From NCBI GenBank assembly GCA_030593645.1, contig JAUVGT010000249.1, positions 1-7,414 on the forward strand: 7,414 nt of DNA, written 5' to 3'. The position numbers and the translations under genes were made by a program. Source of the stretch: Deltaproteobacteria bacterium. GTDB lineage: Bacteria; Desulfobacterota; Desulfobacteria; Desulfobacterales; JAUVGT01. The notes beneath the pieces are model-generated. The model was not told the DNA's origin and searched no databases. It saw only the letters and a list, made by a program, of their open reading frames with translations. How positions within the stretch are numbered: the stretch's first letter is position 1; each line of letters starts with the position of its first letter. Below, one piece after another: positions 1 through 5,455 of the stretch.

Positions 1-926
1 AGGCTCAAGGATGGCCGGTGAAACCAGTTAATGCCTTTAATCCCTGAAAGCTCTTTCCGAATATCACCATAGACAGGAATTTCTTCAAGGTGTCCCTTTT
101 GAAAATCAGTCACAACTTTTTTAATTTGTGCTCCAGGATAAATCCGGAAATGTATTTCATCAAGAAACGCATTTTGACTATGATAATTCAAAAACCGTTT
201 TAGTTTGATCGATTTATCCTTTTCCCAGGAATTGAAACGAAACGGACCGCTGCCGACAGGGTTGTGTTTAAAATTATTTTTGGCACCCACAACCACTTTT
301 TCAGGAACGATGAAAGCCTGGCACATACCCAAAGAGGTGAGAAATGGTGCATGTGGTTCGTTTAATCGAATCAGAATAACATGATCATCAATAATCTTTA
401 TTCCGTCCACTTCTTCTTTTTGATGGTTTCGATAAGCCCGTGCGCCTTTTATCTTCAAAAGATGCGGTAAAACAGATGTCGGATTGATTCGAAGGAGACG
501 GTATATGGAAAACTTGACGTCTCTGGTAGTCACAGGTTGTGAGTTATGAAACTGTGCGTTTTTTCGAAGAAAAAATCGATAAACTCTGCCGTTTTCTTCA
601 ACCTGCCATGTTTCAGCAAGGCCAGGTAAAACCATCAAATGAGAGTCAAATTTGACAAGCCCTTCAAAAACTTGTTGGACCAGTGTTTCACCATACCAGT
701 CATTTACATATGCGGGATCAAGTGTTGAGGGGTTATTCATCAGGGGAACACGGTAAATCCCGCCGTATTGCTTCTTGTTTTCTAATGGAGTTCCATTTTT
801 AGATATTTTTCTTTCTTTTACATCATCACTGTCGCATCCGAAAGTGAACACCAATATAAACAAAATTGTACATATCCAATAATAACTGGGCAAACGTAAA
901 GATCTCATTTTGTCATTTAGTTCCAT
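1..926 (-). CDS. ABC transporter substrate-binding lipoprotein, family 5 (peptide/nickel type), 3'-truncated by window edge
   Basis: The reading frame is open from ATG at 926 to the window edge, giving 308 residues; the family usually has 500-600, so the C-terminal part is missing. The product should be a membrane-anchored periplasmic receptor that captures a peptide or similar ligand for an ABC importer. An N-terminal hydrophobic stretch (residues about 15-30) ends in FTFGC, with the lipid-anchor Cys at 31; the lipobox is weak (Thr at -3). Asp at +2 would favour inner-membrane retention by the enterobacterial rule. Family hallmarks are GGIYRVPL with STLDPAY (55-73), the QVFEGLV...LPGLAETW block (85-108), and NPVGSGPFRF (222-231). 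A second in-frame ATG at 908 gives a more compact signal peptide and has GGAA about 12 bases upstream; neither start has a strong Shine-Dalgarno. Permease and ATPase genes would lie beyond position 1. Substrate is not predictable. Confidence 0.88.
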   Translation of the reverse strand, partial: MELNDKMRSLRLPSYYWICTILFILVFTFGCDSDDVKERKISKNGTPLENKKQYGGIYRVPLMNNPSTLDPAYVNDWYGETLVQQVFEGLVKFDSHLMVLPGLAETWQVEENGRVYRFFLRKNAQFHNSQPVTTRDVKFSIYRLLRINPTSVLPHLLKIKGARAYRNHQKEEVDGIKIIDDHVILIRLNEPHAPFLTSLGMCQAFIVPEKVVVGAKNNFKHNPVGSGPFRFNSWEKDKSIKLKRFLNYHSQNAFLDEIHFRIYPGAQIKKVVTDFQKGHLEEIPVYGDIRKELSGIKGINWFHRPSLS

Positions 927-1130
927 GAGAAAGTGTTAACGAAACAAAACCATGTACTGGAAGTGGTTTCAATTGATAACTTAACCGATTCTACTCAACT
1001 AAAACCCATTTATCAGTTTGGTGTATAGCCCTGTTTTAATTAAAAATCAAGAAATTTAACCCGGGCTTCTCACAATCATTCTGCTGCGGGTGTATATTTT
1101 ATGTCATCCCAAGGATTTGGCTAACTCACC

Positions 1131-1303
1131 GACCTCAACGTGTAAGGGTTCAAATTCAAGGCGTGCAATTTTTGTAATGATGAAGCGTACTTATCGTACC
1201 CGCTCTGTTAAATCTGTCTTTTTATTTAACAGAGGAGTTGAATCATTGCGAAATGCAGCACAACGCAGAAGTTGGTCCGCCTACGGCGGATTACGAAACC
1301 GTC
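1131..1303 (+). repeat. Dispersed palindromic repeat, copy 1 (degenerate, with 37-bp internal insertion)
   Basis: This element is about 173 bp and begins GAC and ends GTC. It aligns with copy 2 (2195-2319) in the same orientation. The shared blocks are the GGTTCAAA-type left end, CAAGGCGTGCAA, GAAGCGT-CTTATCGTAC, and a near-identical right block from GTTGAAT through CAGAAGTTGG (1237-1275). The left end is badly eroded; the right end (TTACGAAACCGTC) is intact. Internal arms 1170-1181 and 1242-1253 pair into a 12-bp stem with two G-U wobbles. A 37-bp insertion (1200-1236) sits near the apex and is itself a hairpin. A second small hairpin, TCCGCC-TAC-GGCGGA (1276-1290), replaces the TIR sequence seen in copy 2. 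It looks like a non-autonomous, MITE-like or REP-like element; there is no transposase. Confidence 0.75.
1200..1236. repeat. 37-bp hairpin insertion within repeat copy 1
   Basis: Compared with copy 2, copy 1 has 37 extra bases between CGTAC (ending 1199) and GTTGAAT (from 1237). The insertion holds a perfect 11-bp inverted repeat, CTCTGTTAAAT (1203-1213) and ATTTAACAGAG (1224-1234), around a 10-base loop. It may be an extension of the element's apical hairpin or a nested small element. Confidence 0.7.
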
Positions 1304-1320
1304 AAGCATAACCCAATAAA

Positions 1321-1348
1321 AAAGCACGTGCTGGACAGCACGTGCTTT
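1321..1348 (-). terminator. Strong hairpin terminator, best read on the minus strand
   Basis: A perfect 12-bp stem, AAAGCACGTGCT/AGCACGTGCTTT, closes a 4-base loop. On the minus strand the GC-rich part is followed by six T (then ATTGGG), a good intrinsic terminator. On the plus strand the tail is only TTTATCTTCC, so termination would be weaker. It lies between the small peptide gene and the binding-protein gene, both on the minus strand, and would insulate the latter from read-through. It could also be the 3' end of an unrecognised small RNA. Confidence 0.7.
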
Positions 1349-1589
1349 ATCTTCCGTTTTAATAAATGGAGTATAATGGTTAGTACTCCGCTCTCATGGG
1401 CTAAAACGGACAACCGGAAGCAGTTGTAAGAAACGTTCATGACAGCAAATCAAGCCATTAATTTGCAGTCGTTCCCTTTATATTGATAGTGTTATGATCC
1501 GATTATATTCAAATTTCAGGAAAAAATTCGCAATTTCATATAATCAGCATTATTGCAGAAATTCCGCAATTACGCTTTATCAAAACAGG

Positions 1590-1642
1590 AAAAAACCAAA
1601 CGGCCTCTCTCCAACTGCTTTGATCAGGAGATCAGGTTTTTT
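1590..1642 (-). terminator. Probable terminator of the small peptide gene
   Basis: It starts five bases after the peptide stop codon. On the minus strand AAAAAACC (1642-1635) can pair with GGTTTTTT (1597-1590), and inside that TCTCC (1631-1627) can pair with GGAGA (1612-1608). The structure ends in a run of six T. The loop is long and the inner stem short, so this is weaker than the hairpin at 1321-1348. Confidence 0.4.
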
Positions 1643-1646
1643 CGAC

Positions 1647-1739
1647 TTATGGACCGCCGCCGCCGGTTGCTAGAACTGGTAATGCATAAATGATTAAAAT
1701 CATACTCACCAAGAATAATTGAACTAATAATTTTTTCAT
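1647..1739 (-). CDS. 30-residue signal-peptide-like small protein, candidate exported peptide
   Basis: I do not recognise a family. The frame runs from ATG at 1739 to TAA at 1647. The product has a textbook signal-peptide layout: MKK at the N-terminus, an uninterrupted hydrophobic core (residues 4-20, rich in L, I, V, F), then PVLA followed by TGGGGP and stop. A signal peptidase I cut after VLA (residues 22-24; V at -3, A at -1) would release only the hexapeptide TGGGGP. Translation is well supported by AGGAGG five bases before the start, the strongest ribosome site in the window. A sigma-54 promoter lies about 195 bases upstream and a probable terminator directly downstream, so the gene seems to be its own transcription unit. 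Alternatives are an uncleaved single-span membrane peptide (as in small stress peptides or type I toxins) or a leader peptide on a regulatory RNA. I am fairly sure it is translated and unsure of its function. Confidence 0.62.
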   Translation of the reverse strand: MKKLLVQLFLVSMILIIYALPVLATGGGGP

Positions 1740-1744
1740 TTTCC

Positions 1745-1750
1745 CCTCCT
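1745..1750 (-). promoter_or_regulatory. Shine-Dalgarno of the small peptide gene
   Basis: On the minus strand this reads AGGAGG, a full anti-16S match inside a longer purine run (GAGGAGGGG). Five bases separate it from ATG at 1739. It selects that start over the in-frame ATG at codon 13, and over the longer frame that begins at 1836, which is in another phase. Confidence 0.75.
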
Positions 1751-1933
1751 CTTTCCCTGTCATAAAATTGATAAATATTTATTATGCCTGAACCCAACCG
1801 CAATTTTGGGTAATGTAATGCCTTATTGTTTTTCAATTAATCAGTTCACATTTTCCGTGGTTTTAATGCTTGTTAAAAAATCCATGATATATTAATAGAA
1901 TTCAGTATATTCTGTTTTTAATATATTCATAAA

Positions 1934-1948
1934 GCAATCGGTATGCCA
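1934..1948 (-). promoter_or_regulatory. Sigma-54 (RpoN) promoter, directed toward the small peptide gene
   Basis: On the minus strand the site reads TGGCAT-ACCGA-TTGC, followed by T. Against the consensus TGGCAC-N5-TTGC(A/T) only the sixth base differs, and the invariant GG (-24) and GC (-12) are exactly 10 bases apart. The predicted start of transcription is near 1922, giving a leader of roughly 180 bases before the peptide ATG at 1739. Confidence 0.72.
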
Positions 1949-2132
1949 AATTGTATTTATTCTCAGAATAGAGCATAACCTATTGTATTTTTTGTTTTTT
2001 ACAAATTTTTCCAATTGGATCTCCAAATTCAACCCAAAAGTAATCGCACAGGTTAAAGTATGCTGACATTTTGAATTCCGGTATGAAAGCAGTAATATTA
2101 CATATATATTGCATGCACATTTTTTTGTTTAA

Positions 2133-2149
2133 TGCACACATATATGTGC
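2133..2149. promoter_or_regulatory. Candidate upstream activator site (dyad) for the sigma-54 activator
   Basis: The sequence is TGCAC-N8-GTGC, with a perfect 12-bp palindrome CACATATATGTG at its centre (2137-2148). It matches 15 of 17 positions of the core of the dyad at 3791-3807, which lies upstream of the other sigma-54 promoter. The centre is about 220 bases upstream of the predicted start near 1922, within the working range of bacterial enhancers. An extra TGCAC half-site lies at 2114-2118, 19 bases away. The NtrC family typically binds TGCAC-N7-GTGCA, so the spacing is one base longer here. Confidence 0.5.
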
Positions 2150-2166
2150 TATGTTCGCGTTCAATT

Positions 2167-2321
2167 TTGATGGTCCCGTAAAAAGTCCGAATTAGACGGT
2201 TTCGTAAAGAGTTCAAAATCAAGGCGTGCAAATTTCGTAATCATGAAGCGTGCTTATCGTACGTTGAATGATTGCGAAATGCAGCACAACGCAGAAGTTG
2301 GACTTTTTACGAGACCGTCAA
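2167..2321 (+). repeat. Dispersed palindromic repeat, copy 2 (intact, with doubled left end)
   Basis: The 22-base ends at 2167-2188 and 2300-2321 are inverted repeats matching at 20 positions. A second left end (GACGGTTTCGTAAAGAGTT, 2195-2213) starts just inside the first and also pairs with the right end, giving a core element of 125 bp (2195-2319). Internal arms 2233-2244 and 2268-2279 form a further 12-bp stem with one G-U wobble, so most of the element folds as one long hairpin. It shares the blocks listed for copy 1. From memory, repeats with this core are scattered in Desulfobacterales genomes. No coding capacity is evident; the minus-strand frame starting at 2231 is repeat-derived at its N-terminus. 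Confidence 0.78.
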
Positions 2322-2351
2322 TTTTAATAAAACCGATCTCAAGAGGTTAAT

Positions 2352-3743
2352 ATGGAAAACGAAAATTCCGGACACGCACGAATCCTGATTGTTGATGATA
2401 ATAAAGGAGCAAGAGAATCTCTCAGGGAAATCCTTGAAGATGATTATAAAGTCAAATCAGCTGTTGACGGCCGCATCGCTTTGGATAAGATTAATAAAGA
2501 AACATATGATATTATCCTCCTTGATTTTACCATGCCGGGAATGAATGGAATAGAAACCCTTAAAAAAATAAAAGAACACGATAAAAACATTGATGTAATT
2601 ATGGTTTCAGCTACCGACCGGGCCAGCGAAGCCGCCTCGGCCATAAAATCAGGGGCTTATGATTACATTACAAAACCTTTTGATCCCGAGGCCATCATCA
2701 CAGCAATCCAGAGGGTGATGCAAAAACGTTCCCTCGAATTGGAGGTTCGATATCTCCGATCTGAAGTCGAAAGTAAATCAGAATACAACAAGATTATCAG
2801 CAAATCAAAGAACATGGAATCTGTCTTTACCCTGATTAAGAAAGTCTCAGGAACGACAAGTAATGTTCTGATCACAGGCGAAAGCGGAACCGGAAAAGAA
2901 CTTGTTGCCCGTGCGATCCATGACTGGGGACCACGTTCGAAAAAACCGTTTGTCGCAATAAACTGTGCCGCGATCCCATCCGAATTGATTGAGAGCGAAT
3001 TATTCGGTCATGAAAAGGGTTCTTTCACAGGAGCCTATAATCGCGGTATCGGTAAGTTTGAGTTTGCTCATGGCGGGACTGTTTTCCTGGATGAAATATC
3101 CAACTTGAAACTGGAACTCCAGGCCAAGCTGTTACGTTTTCTTCAGGATCGTGAATTCACACGGGTGGGCAGCCACAGGAGTATTAAAGTGGATGTACGG
3201 ATGGTCGCCGCCACTAATATCTCTTTAAAAATCATGCTCAAGGAGGAACGTTTCAGGGAAGATCTTTATTTCCGTCTGAATGTGATCCCCATTGAAATCC
3301 CCCCCCTCAGAGACCGTAAGGGTGATATCCCTTTACTGGCAAATTATTTTTTAAAAAAATTCAATCAGCAGCTTAATGTAAAAATAGAGGAAGTAACCCA
3401 AGACGCCATGACCATACTCGAAAATTATCATTGGCCCGGTAATATTCGTGAACTTGAAAACCTTCTGGAAAGACTTGTTGTATTAAATTCAGGAAACCGT
3501 CGAATCGATGAAAAAGACCTCCCATTTGATCTTTTATTTGATGATGAATCATTTGAAGATGGTACAAAAATTGAAAAAGGATTGACAGCGGCACGTCGTG
3601 CTTTTGAACGCCGGTATATCCTGAAGGCCTTACGCAATAGTGGAAGGAACCAGACAAAAGCCGCGCAAATACTAAAAATACATCGGAATACACTCATTCA
3701 AAAAATCAAGGCCCTCGGGATCAATATCCGGGAACATGTTTAA
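2352..3743 (+). CDS. NtrC-family sigma-54-dependent response regulator (REC-AAA+-Fis HTH)
   Basis: The 463-residue product is a complete three-domain enhancer-binding activator of normal length. The receiver domain (about 10-125) has the acidic pair D15/D16, phospho-acceptor D58, S86 and K108-P109. The AAA+ domain (about 150-380) shows Walker A GESGTGKE (176-183), the sigma-54 contact loop GSFTGA (223-228; the usual GAFTGA with Ser at position 2), Walker B GGTVFLDEI (241-249) and the FREDLYFRLNV arginine-finger block (301-311). The C-terminal Fis-type HTH (about 420-457) has recognition helix RNTLIQKIKALG, close to NtrC. It should act in the cytoplasm, using ATP to open sigma-54 promoters once phosphorylated. 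The start at 2352 has AGAGG five bases upstream. A kinase gene lies 301 bases downstream behind its own sigma-54 promoter, and another sigma-54 promoter lies upstream on the opposite strand. Probable targets are therefore both neighbours. Confidence 0.95.
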   Translation: MENENSGHARILIVDDNKGARESLREILEDDYKVKSAVDGRIALDKINKETYDIILLDFTMPGMNGIETLKKIKEHDKNIDVIMVSATDRASEAASAIKSGAYDYITKPFDPEAIITAIQRVMQKRSLELEVRYLRSEVESKSEYNKIISKSKNMESVFTLIKKVSGTTSNVLITGESGTGKELVARAIHDWGPRSKKPFVAINCAAIPSELIESELFGHEKGSFTGAYNRGIGKFEFAHGGTVFLDEISNLKLELQAKLLRFLQDREFTRVGSHRSIKVDVRMVAATNISLKIMLKEERFREDLYFRLNVIPIEIPPLRDRKGDIPLLANYFLKKFNQQLNVKIEEVTQDAMTILENYHWPGNIRELENLLERLVVLNSGNRRIDEKDLPFDLLFDDESFEDGTKIEKGLTAARRAFERRYILKALRNSGRNQTKAAQILKIHRNTLIQKIKALGINIREHV

Positions 3744-3780
3744 AACGAGAAACCCTTCCAAACTGTATCCACATACCATC

Positions 3781-3822
3781 AGTTTCGCAGTGCACCCAAA
3801 TATGTGCATATGTATCGAAACT
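3781..3822. promoter_or_regulatory. Candidate upstream activator site: nested dyad 5' of the kinase promoter
   Basis: Two inverted repeats share nearly one centre. The outer arms are AGTTTCG (3781-3787) and CGAAACT (3816-3822); the inner arms are TGCAC (3791-3795) and GTGCA (3804-3808), 8 bases apart. The centre lies about 105 bases upstream of the predicted sigma-54 start near 3906, a classic enhancer distance. The inner core nearly repeats the dyad at 2133-2149. The NtrC-like HTH of the adjacent activator is the obvious candidate binder. Confidence 0.55.
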
Positions 3823-3879
3823 ATGATCCAGAGAATAGATAGTCTTTCATATCGCCCATATTTTCATATAGTTACCAAA

Positions 3880-3895
3880 TGGCATGGCATTTGCT
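3880..3895 (+). promoter_or_regulatory. Sigma-54 (RpoN) promoter of the hybrid kinase gene
   Basis: The site reads TGGCAT-GGCAT-TTGCT. Only the sixth base departs from the consensus TGGCAC-N5-TTGC(A/T), and GG (3881-3882) and GC (3893-3894) are 10 bases apart. Transcription should start near 3906, about 140 bases before the ATG at 4045. It shows the same single deviation (C to T) as the promoter at 1934-1948. Confidence 0.75.
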
Positions 3896-4044
3896 AATAA
3901 TGTATTACTGAAACAGGTTGTATAAACCGCCGATCTCCTGACCAGGGGTCATATATCACTTTAGAAACACCATTGTTCATCACAACCTATTGTATACCGC
4001 CGCTAAAAATAACCGATTCATCAATTTCATTATTACAGGATATT

Positions 4045-5436
4045 ATGGATAGACATCACAGCATATTAGAAGAGCCCGGCTTTGAAATGCCGGAAAATCT
4101 TAAGTTGTTGGGAAAAATCGAACAACTTGAAGATGAGGTCATTGATCTTAGAACCAGCCTGGAAAAACATAGAAAGCTGGAAAAAAAAATCACAGGCTTT
4201 AAATTCCAAATGGACAAACAACACCATTTGCAATTGGAGAACGCCTGTCTCAAATCCCAGTTAAAGGAAAACAGAGAACTGGAAGAACAGCTCTATCAGT
4301 CCCAGAAGATGGAGTCCCTTGCCAGCCTTACTGTCGGAATTGCTCATGATTTTAATAATATCCTTCAAATCATACTTGGTCATACACAGATGGCGAAGTT
4401 TTTTAAAAATAAAAAGGGCATCAGCGACGATGATGTTTTTACAGAAATAGAAAACATATTGTATAAAGGAAGAGGGCTGACCGAACAGCTGTTGACGTTT
4501 GGCCGGAAAAAAAATGGCAACCCTGTACCTGTGAATCTAAATGTGCCCATCAGACAGATTGGTAAACTTCTGGGCCGCACCATCCCAAAAATGATTGATA
4601 TCGAACTTAATCTTGCCCCGGATCTTAAAATGATAAATGCCGACCCCGGACAGTGTGAACAGGTTTTAATTAATTTGTGTTTAAATTCCCGGGATTCCAT
4701 GCATGAAAGTGGAAAGATCATCATTCAAACCCAAAACATTATACTTGAGAATGACCATCCGCAAACCGTTTTAAATTCTGATACCGATGAATATATTCTT
4801 CTTACTGTATCTGACACAGGAAAGGGCATGCCACAGGAAATACTGCCCCGGATTTTTGAACCGTTTTACACCACCAAAGCCTCAGGTAAAGGCACAGGTC
4901 TTGGACTGTCTATTGTTAACGGCATTCTAAAAAACCACGGAGGGTTTATTGAATATGATAGCGAATTTAACACGGGAACCACATTCAGGCTATACTTTCC
5001 CGTGTTAAAGAAAAATGAAACAGCTTGGAAGGATAATAATGAAAACGGAATTGACAAATCGCTTTATGGTACTGAAAGGGTTCTGATTGTAGATGATGAG
5101 GTCAATACTTTAGAAATCGTCAAGAATCAGCTCAGGGCATATAATTATGATGTAATGACAGCTGAAACCGGTGAACAGGCTGTCTTAAAATACGCAGACG
5201 TTTCAACTGATCTGGTAATCCTTGATATCGGAATGCCGGGAATGGGCGGCATCAAGTATTTAAAAAAACTTTTATCCCTCAATTCCGAACAGAAAGTTAT
5301 TGTCACCAGCGGGTATTCCGACAGCGGGCACATGAAGCAGACCCTTGATTCCGGCGCCAGGGCTTTTCTCCCCAAACCATATCATTTTGATTCACTTCTT
5401 AAAACGATAAGAAATATATTGGATGGCAGATCATAA
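4045..5436 (+). CDS. Soluble hybrid histidine kinase (coiled coil-HisKA-HATPase-REC)
   Basis: From ATG 4045 the product has 463 residues. A charged, coiled-coil-like N-terminus (about 16-85) leads into HisKA with phosphorylation site H101 in IAHDFNN. The HATPase domain has the N box around N214 (LINLCLNSRDSM), G1 at D257 (DTGKGM), FEPFYTTK (271-278) and the GKGTGLGLS lid (281-289). A C-terminal receiver follows, with D350/D351, acceptor D394, T421 and K444-P445. There is no membrane segment and no recognisable PAS, GAF or other sensor domain, so the input is unknown and may arrive through the coiled coil or a partner. The frame is open further up to a TTG at 3973 without a ribosome site; ATG 4045 has AGGA four bases upstream and is preferred. 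Expression is probably sigma-54 dependent, under the adjacent activator. It is the likeliest, though unproven, phosphodonor for that activator. Confidence 0.93.
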   Translation: MDRHHSILEEPGFEMPENLKLLGKIEQLEDEVIDLRTSLEKHRKLEKKITGFKFQMDKQHHLQLENACLKSQLKENRELEEQLYQSQKMESLASLTVGIAHDFNNILQIILGHTQMAKFFKNKKGISDDDVFTEIENILYKGRGLTEQLLTFGRKKNGNPVPVNLNVPIRQIGKLLGRTIPKMIDIELNLAPDLKMINADPGQCEQVLINLCLNSRDSMHESGKIIIQTQNIILENDHPQTVLNSDTDEYILLTVSDTGKGMPQEILPRIFEPFYTTKASGKGTGLGLSIVNGILKNHGGFIEYDSEFNTGTTFRLYFPVLKKNETAWKDNNENGIDKSLYGTERVLIVDDEVNTLEIVKNQLRAYNYDVMTAETGEQAVLKYADVSTDLVILDIGMPGMGGIKYLKKLLSLNSEQKVIVTSGYSDSGHMKQTLDSGARAFLPKPYHFDSLLKTIRNILDGRS

Positions 5437-5455
5437 GGCGGTTTTGAAACCAATC

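Larger units (their letters stand above)
927..1646. other. Gene-free region with repeat and hairpins
   Basis: This 720-base stretch has no reading frame with protein-like composition plus a ribosome site. The frames open at 1090-1311 and 1238-1429 run through repeat copy 1 and the terminator hairpin. It contains repeat copy 1 (1131-1303), a strong hairpin (1321-1348), a weaker dyad GGAGTA/TACTCC (1368-1373 with 1384-1389) and, at its right end, the presumed terminator of the small peptide gene (1590-1642). In 927-1130 I find no convincing promoter for the binding-protein gene, and in 1390-1589 I see nothing beyond AT-rich sequence. Confidence 0.6.
1740..2351. other. Divergent regulatory region between small peptide gene and activator gene
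   Basis: These 612 AT-rich bases separate two divergent genes. From left to right they hold the peptide Shine-Dalgarno, a perfect 12-bp palindrome ATAAATATTTAT (1771-1782) in the presumed peptide leader, the minus-strand sigma-54 promoter (1934-1948), a weak 29-codon minus-strand frame (2069-1980), a dyad resembling an NtrC-type site (2133-2149) and repeat copy 2 (about 2167-2321). I see no convincing promoter for the activator gene on the plus strand; it may lie within or left of the repeat. Confidence 0.6.
3744..4044. other. Intergenic regulatory region between activator and hybrid kinase
   Basis: These 301 bases contain a nested dyad (3781-3822), a sigma-54 promoter (3880-3895) and an approximately 140-base leader with a direct repeat, TTGTATA(AA)CCGCCG, at 3918-3932 and 3990-4002. 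No clear intrinsic terminator follows the activator gene, so some read-through into the kinase gene is possible. Confidence 0.6.

Noticed and set aside
1377..1392. Weak GG-N10-GC match on the plus strand near 1378-1391
   Set aside because: The -12 element is CCGC rather than TTGC and no gene follows on that strand; it is consistent with chance.
1090..1429. Overlapping plus-strand frames of 73 and 63 codons
   Set aside because: Both run through repeat copy 1 and the terminator hairpin, lack a ribosome site and have no protein-like pattern.
1624..1836. 70-codon minus-strand frame overlapping the small peptide gene
   Set aside because: It is in another phase, has no Shine-Dalgarno, and covers the Shine-Dalgarno, coding part and presumed terminator region of the 30-codon gene, which explains the sequence better.
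1980..2231. 83-codon minus-strand frame; its internal ATG at 2069 with GGAA upstream would give a 29-residue peptide
   Set aside because: The N-terminus is repeat-derived and the frame spans the candidate activator dyad. The internal 29-codon version has only a weak ribosome site and no recognisable feature, so I keep it as non-coding unless conservation shows otherwise.
1977..3995. Shared 12-mer AACCTATTGTAT at 1977-1988 and 3984-3995
   Set aside because: A 12-base match is expected about once or twice by chance in a window this size, and one copy lies upstream of a promoter while the other lies in a leader.
3973..4044. TTG-initiated N-terminal extension of the hybrid kinase (24 extra residues)
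   Set aside because: There is no ribosome site before the TTG, while ATG 4045 has AGGA at a usable distance; the extra residues match no domain.
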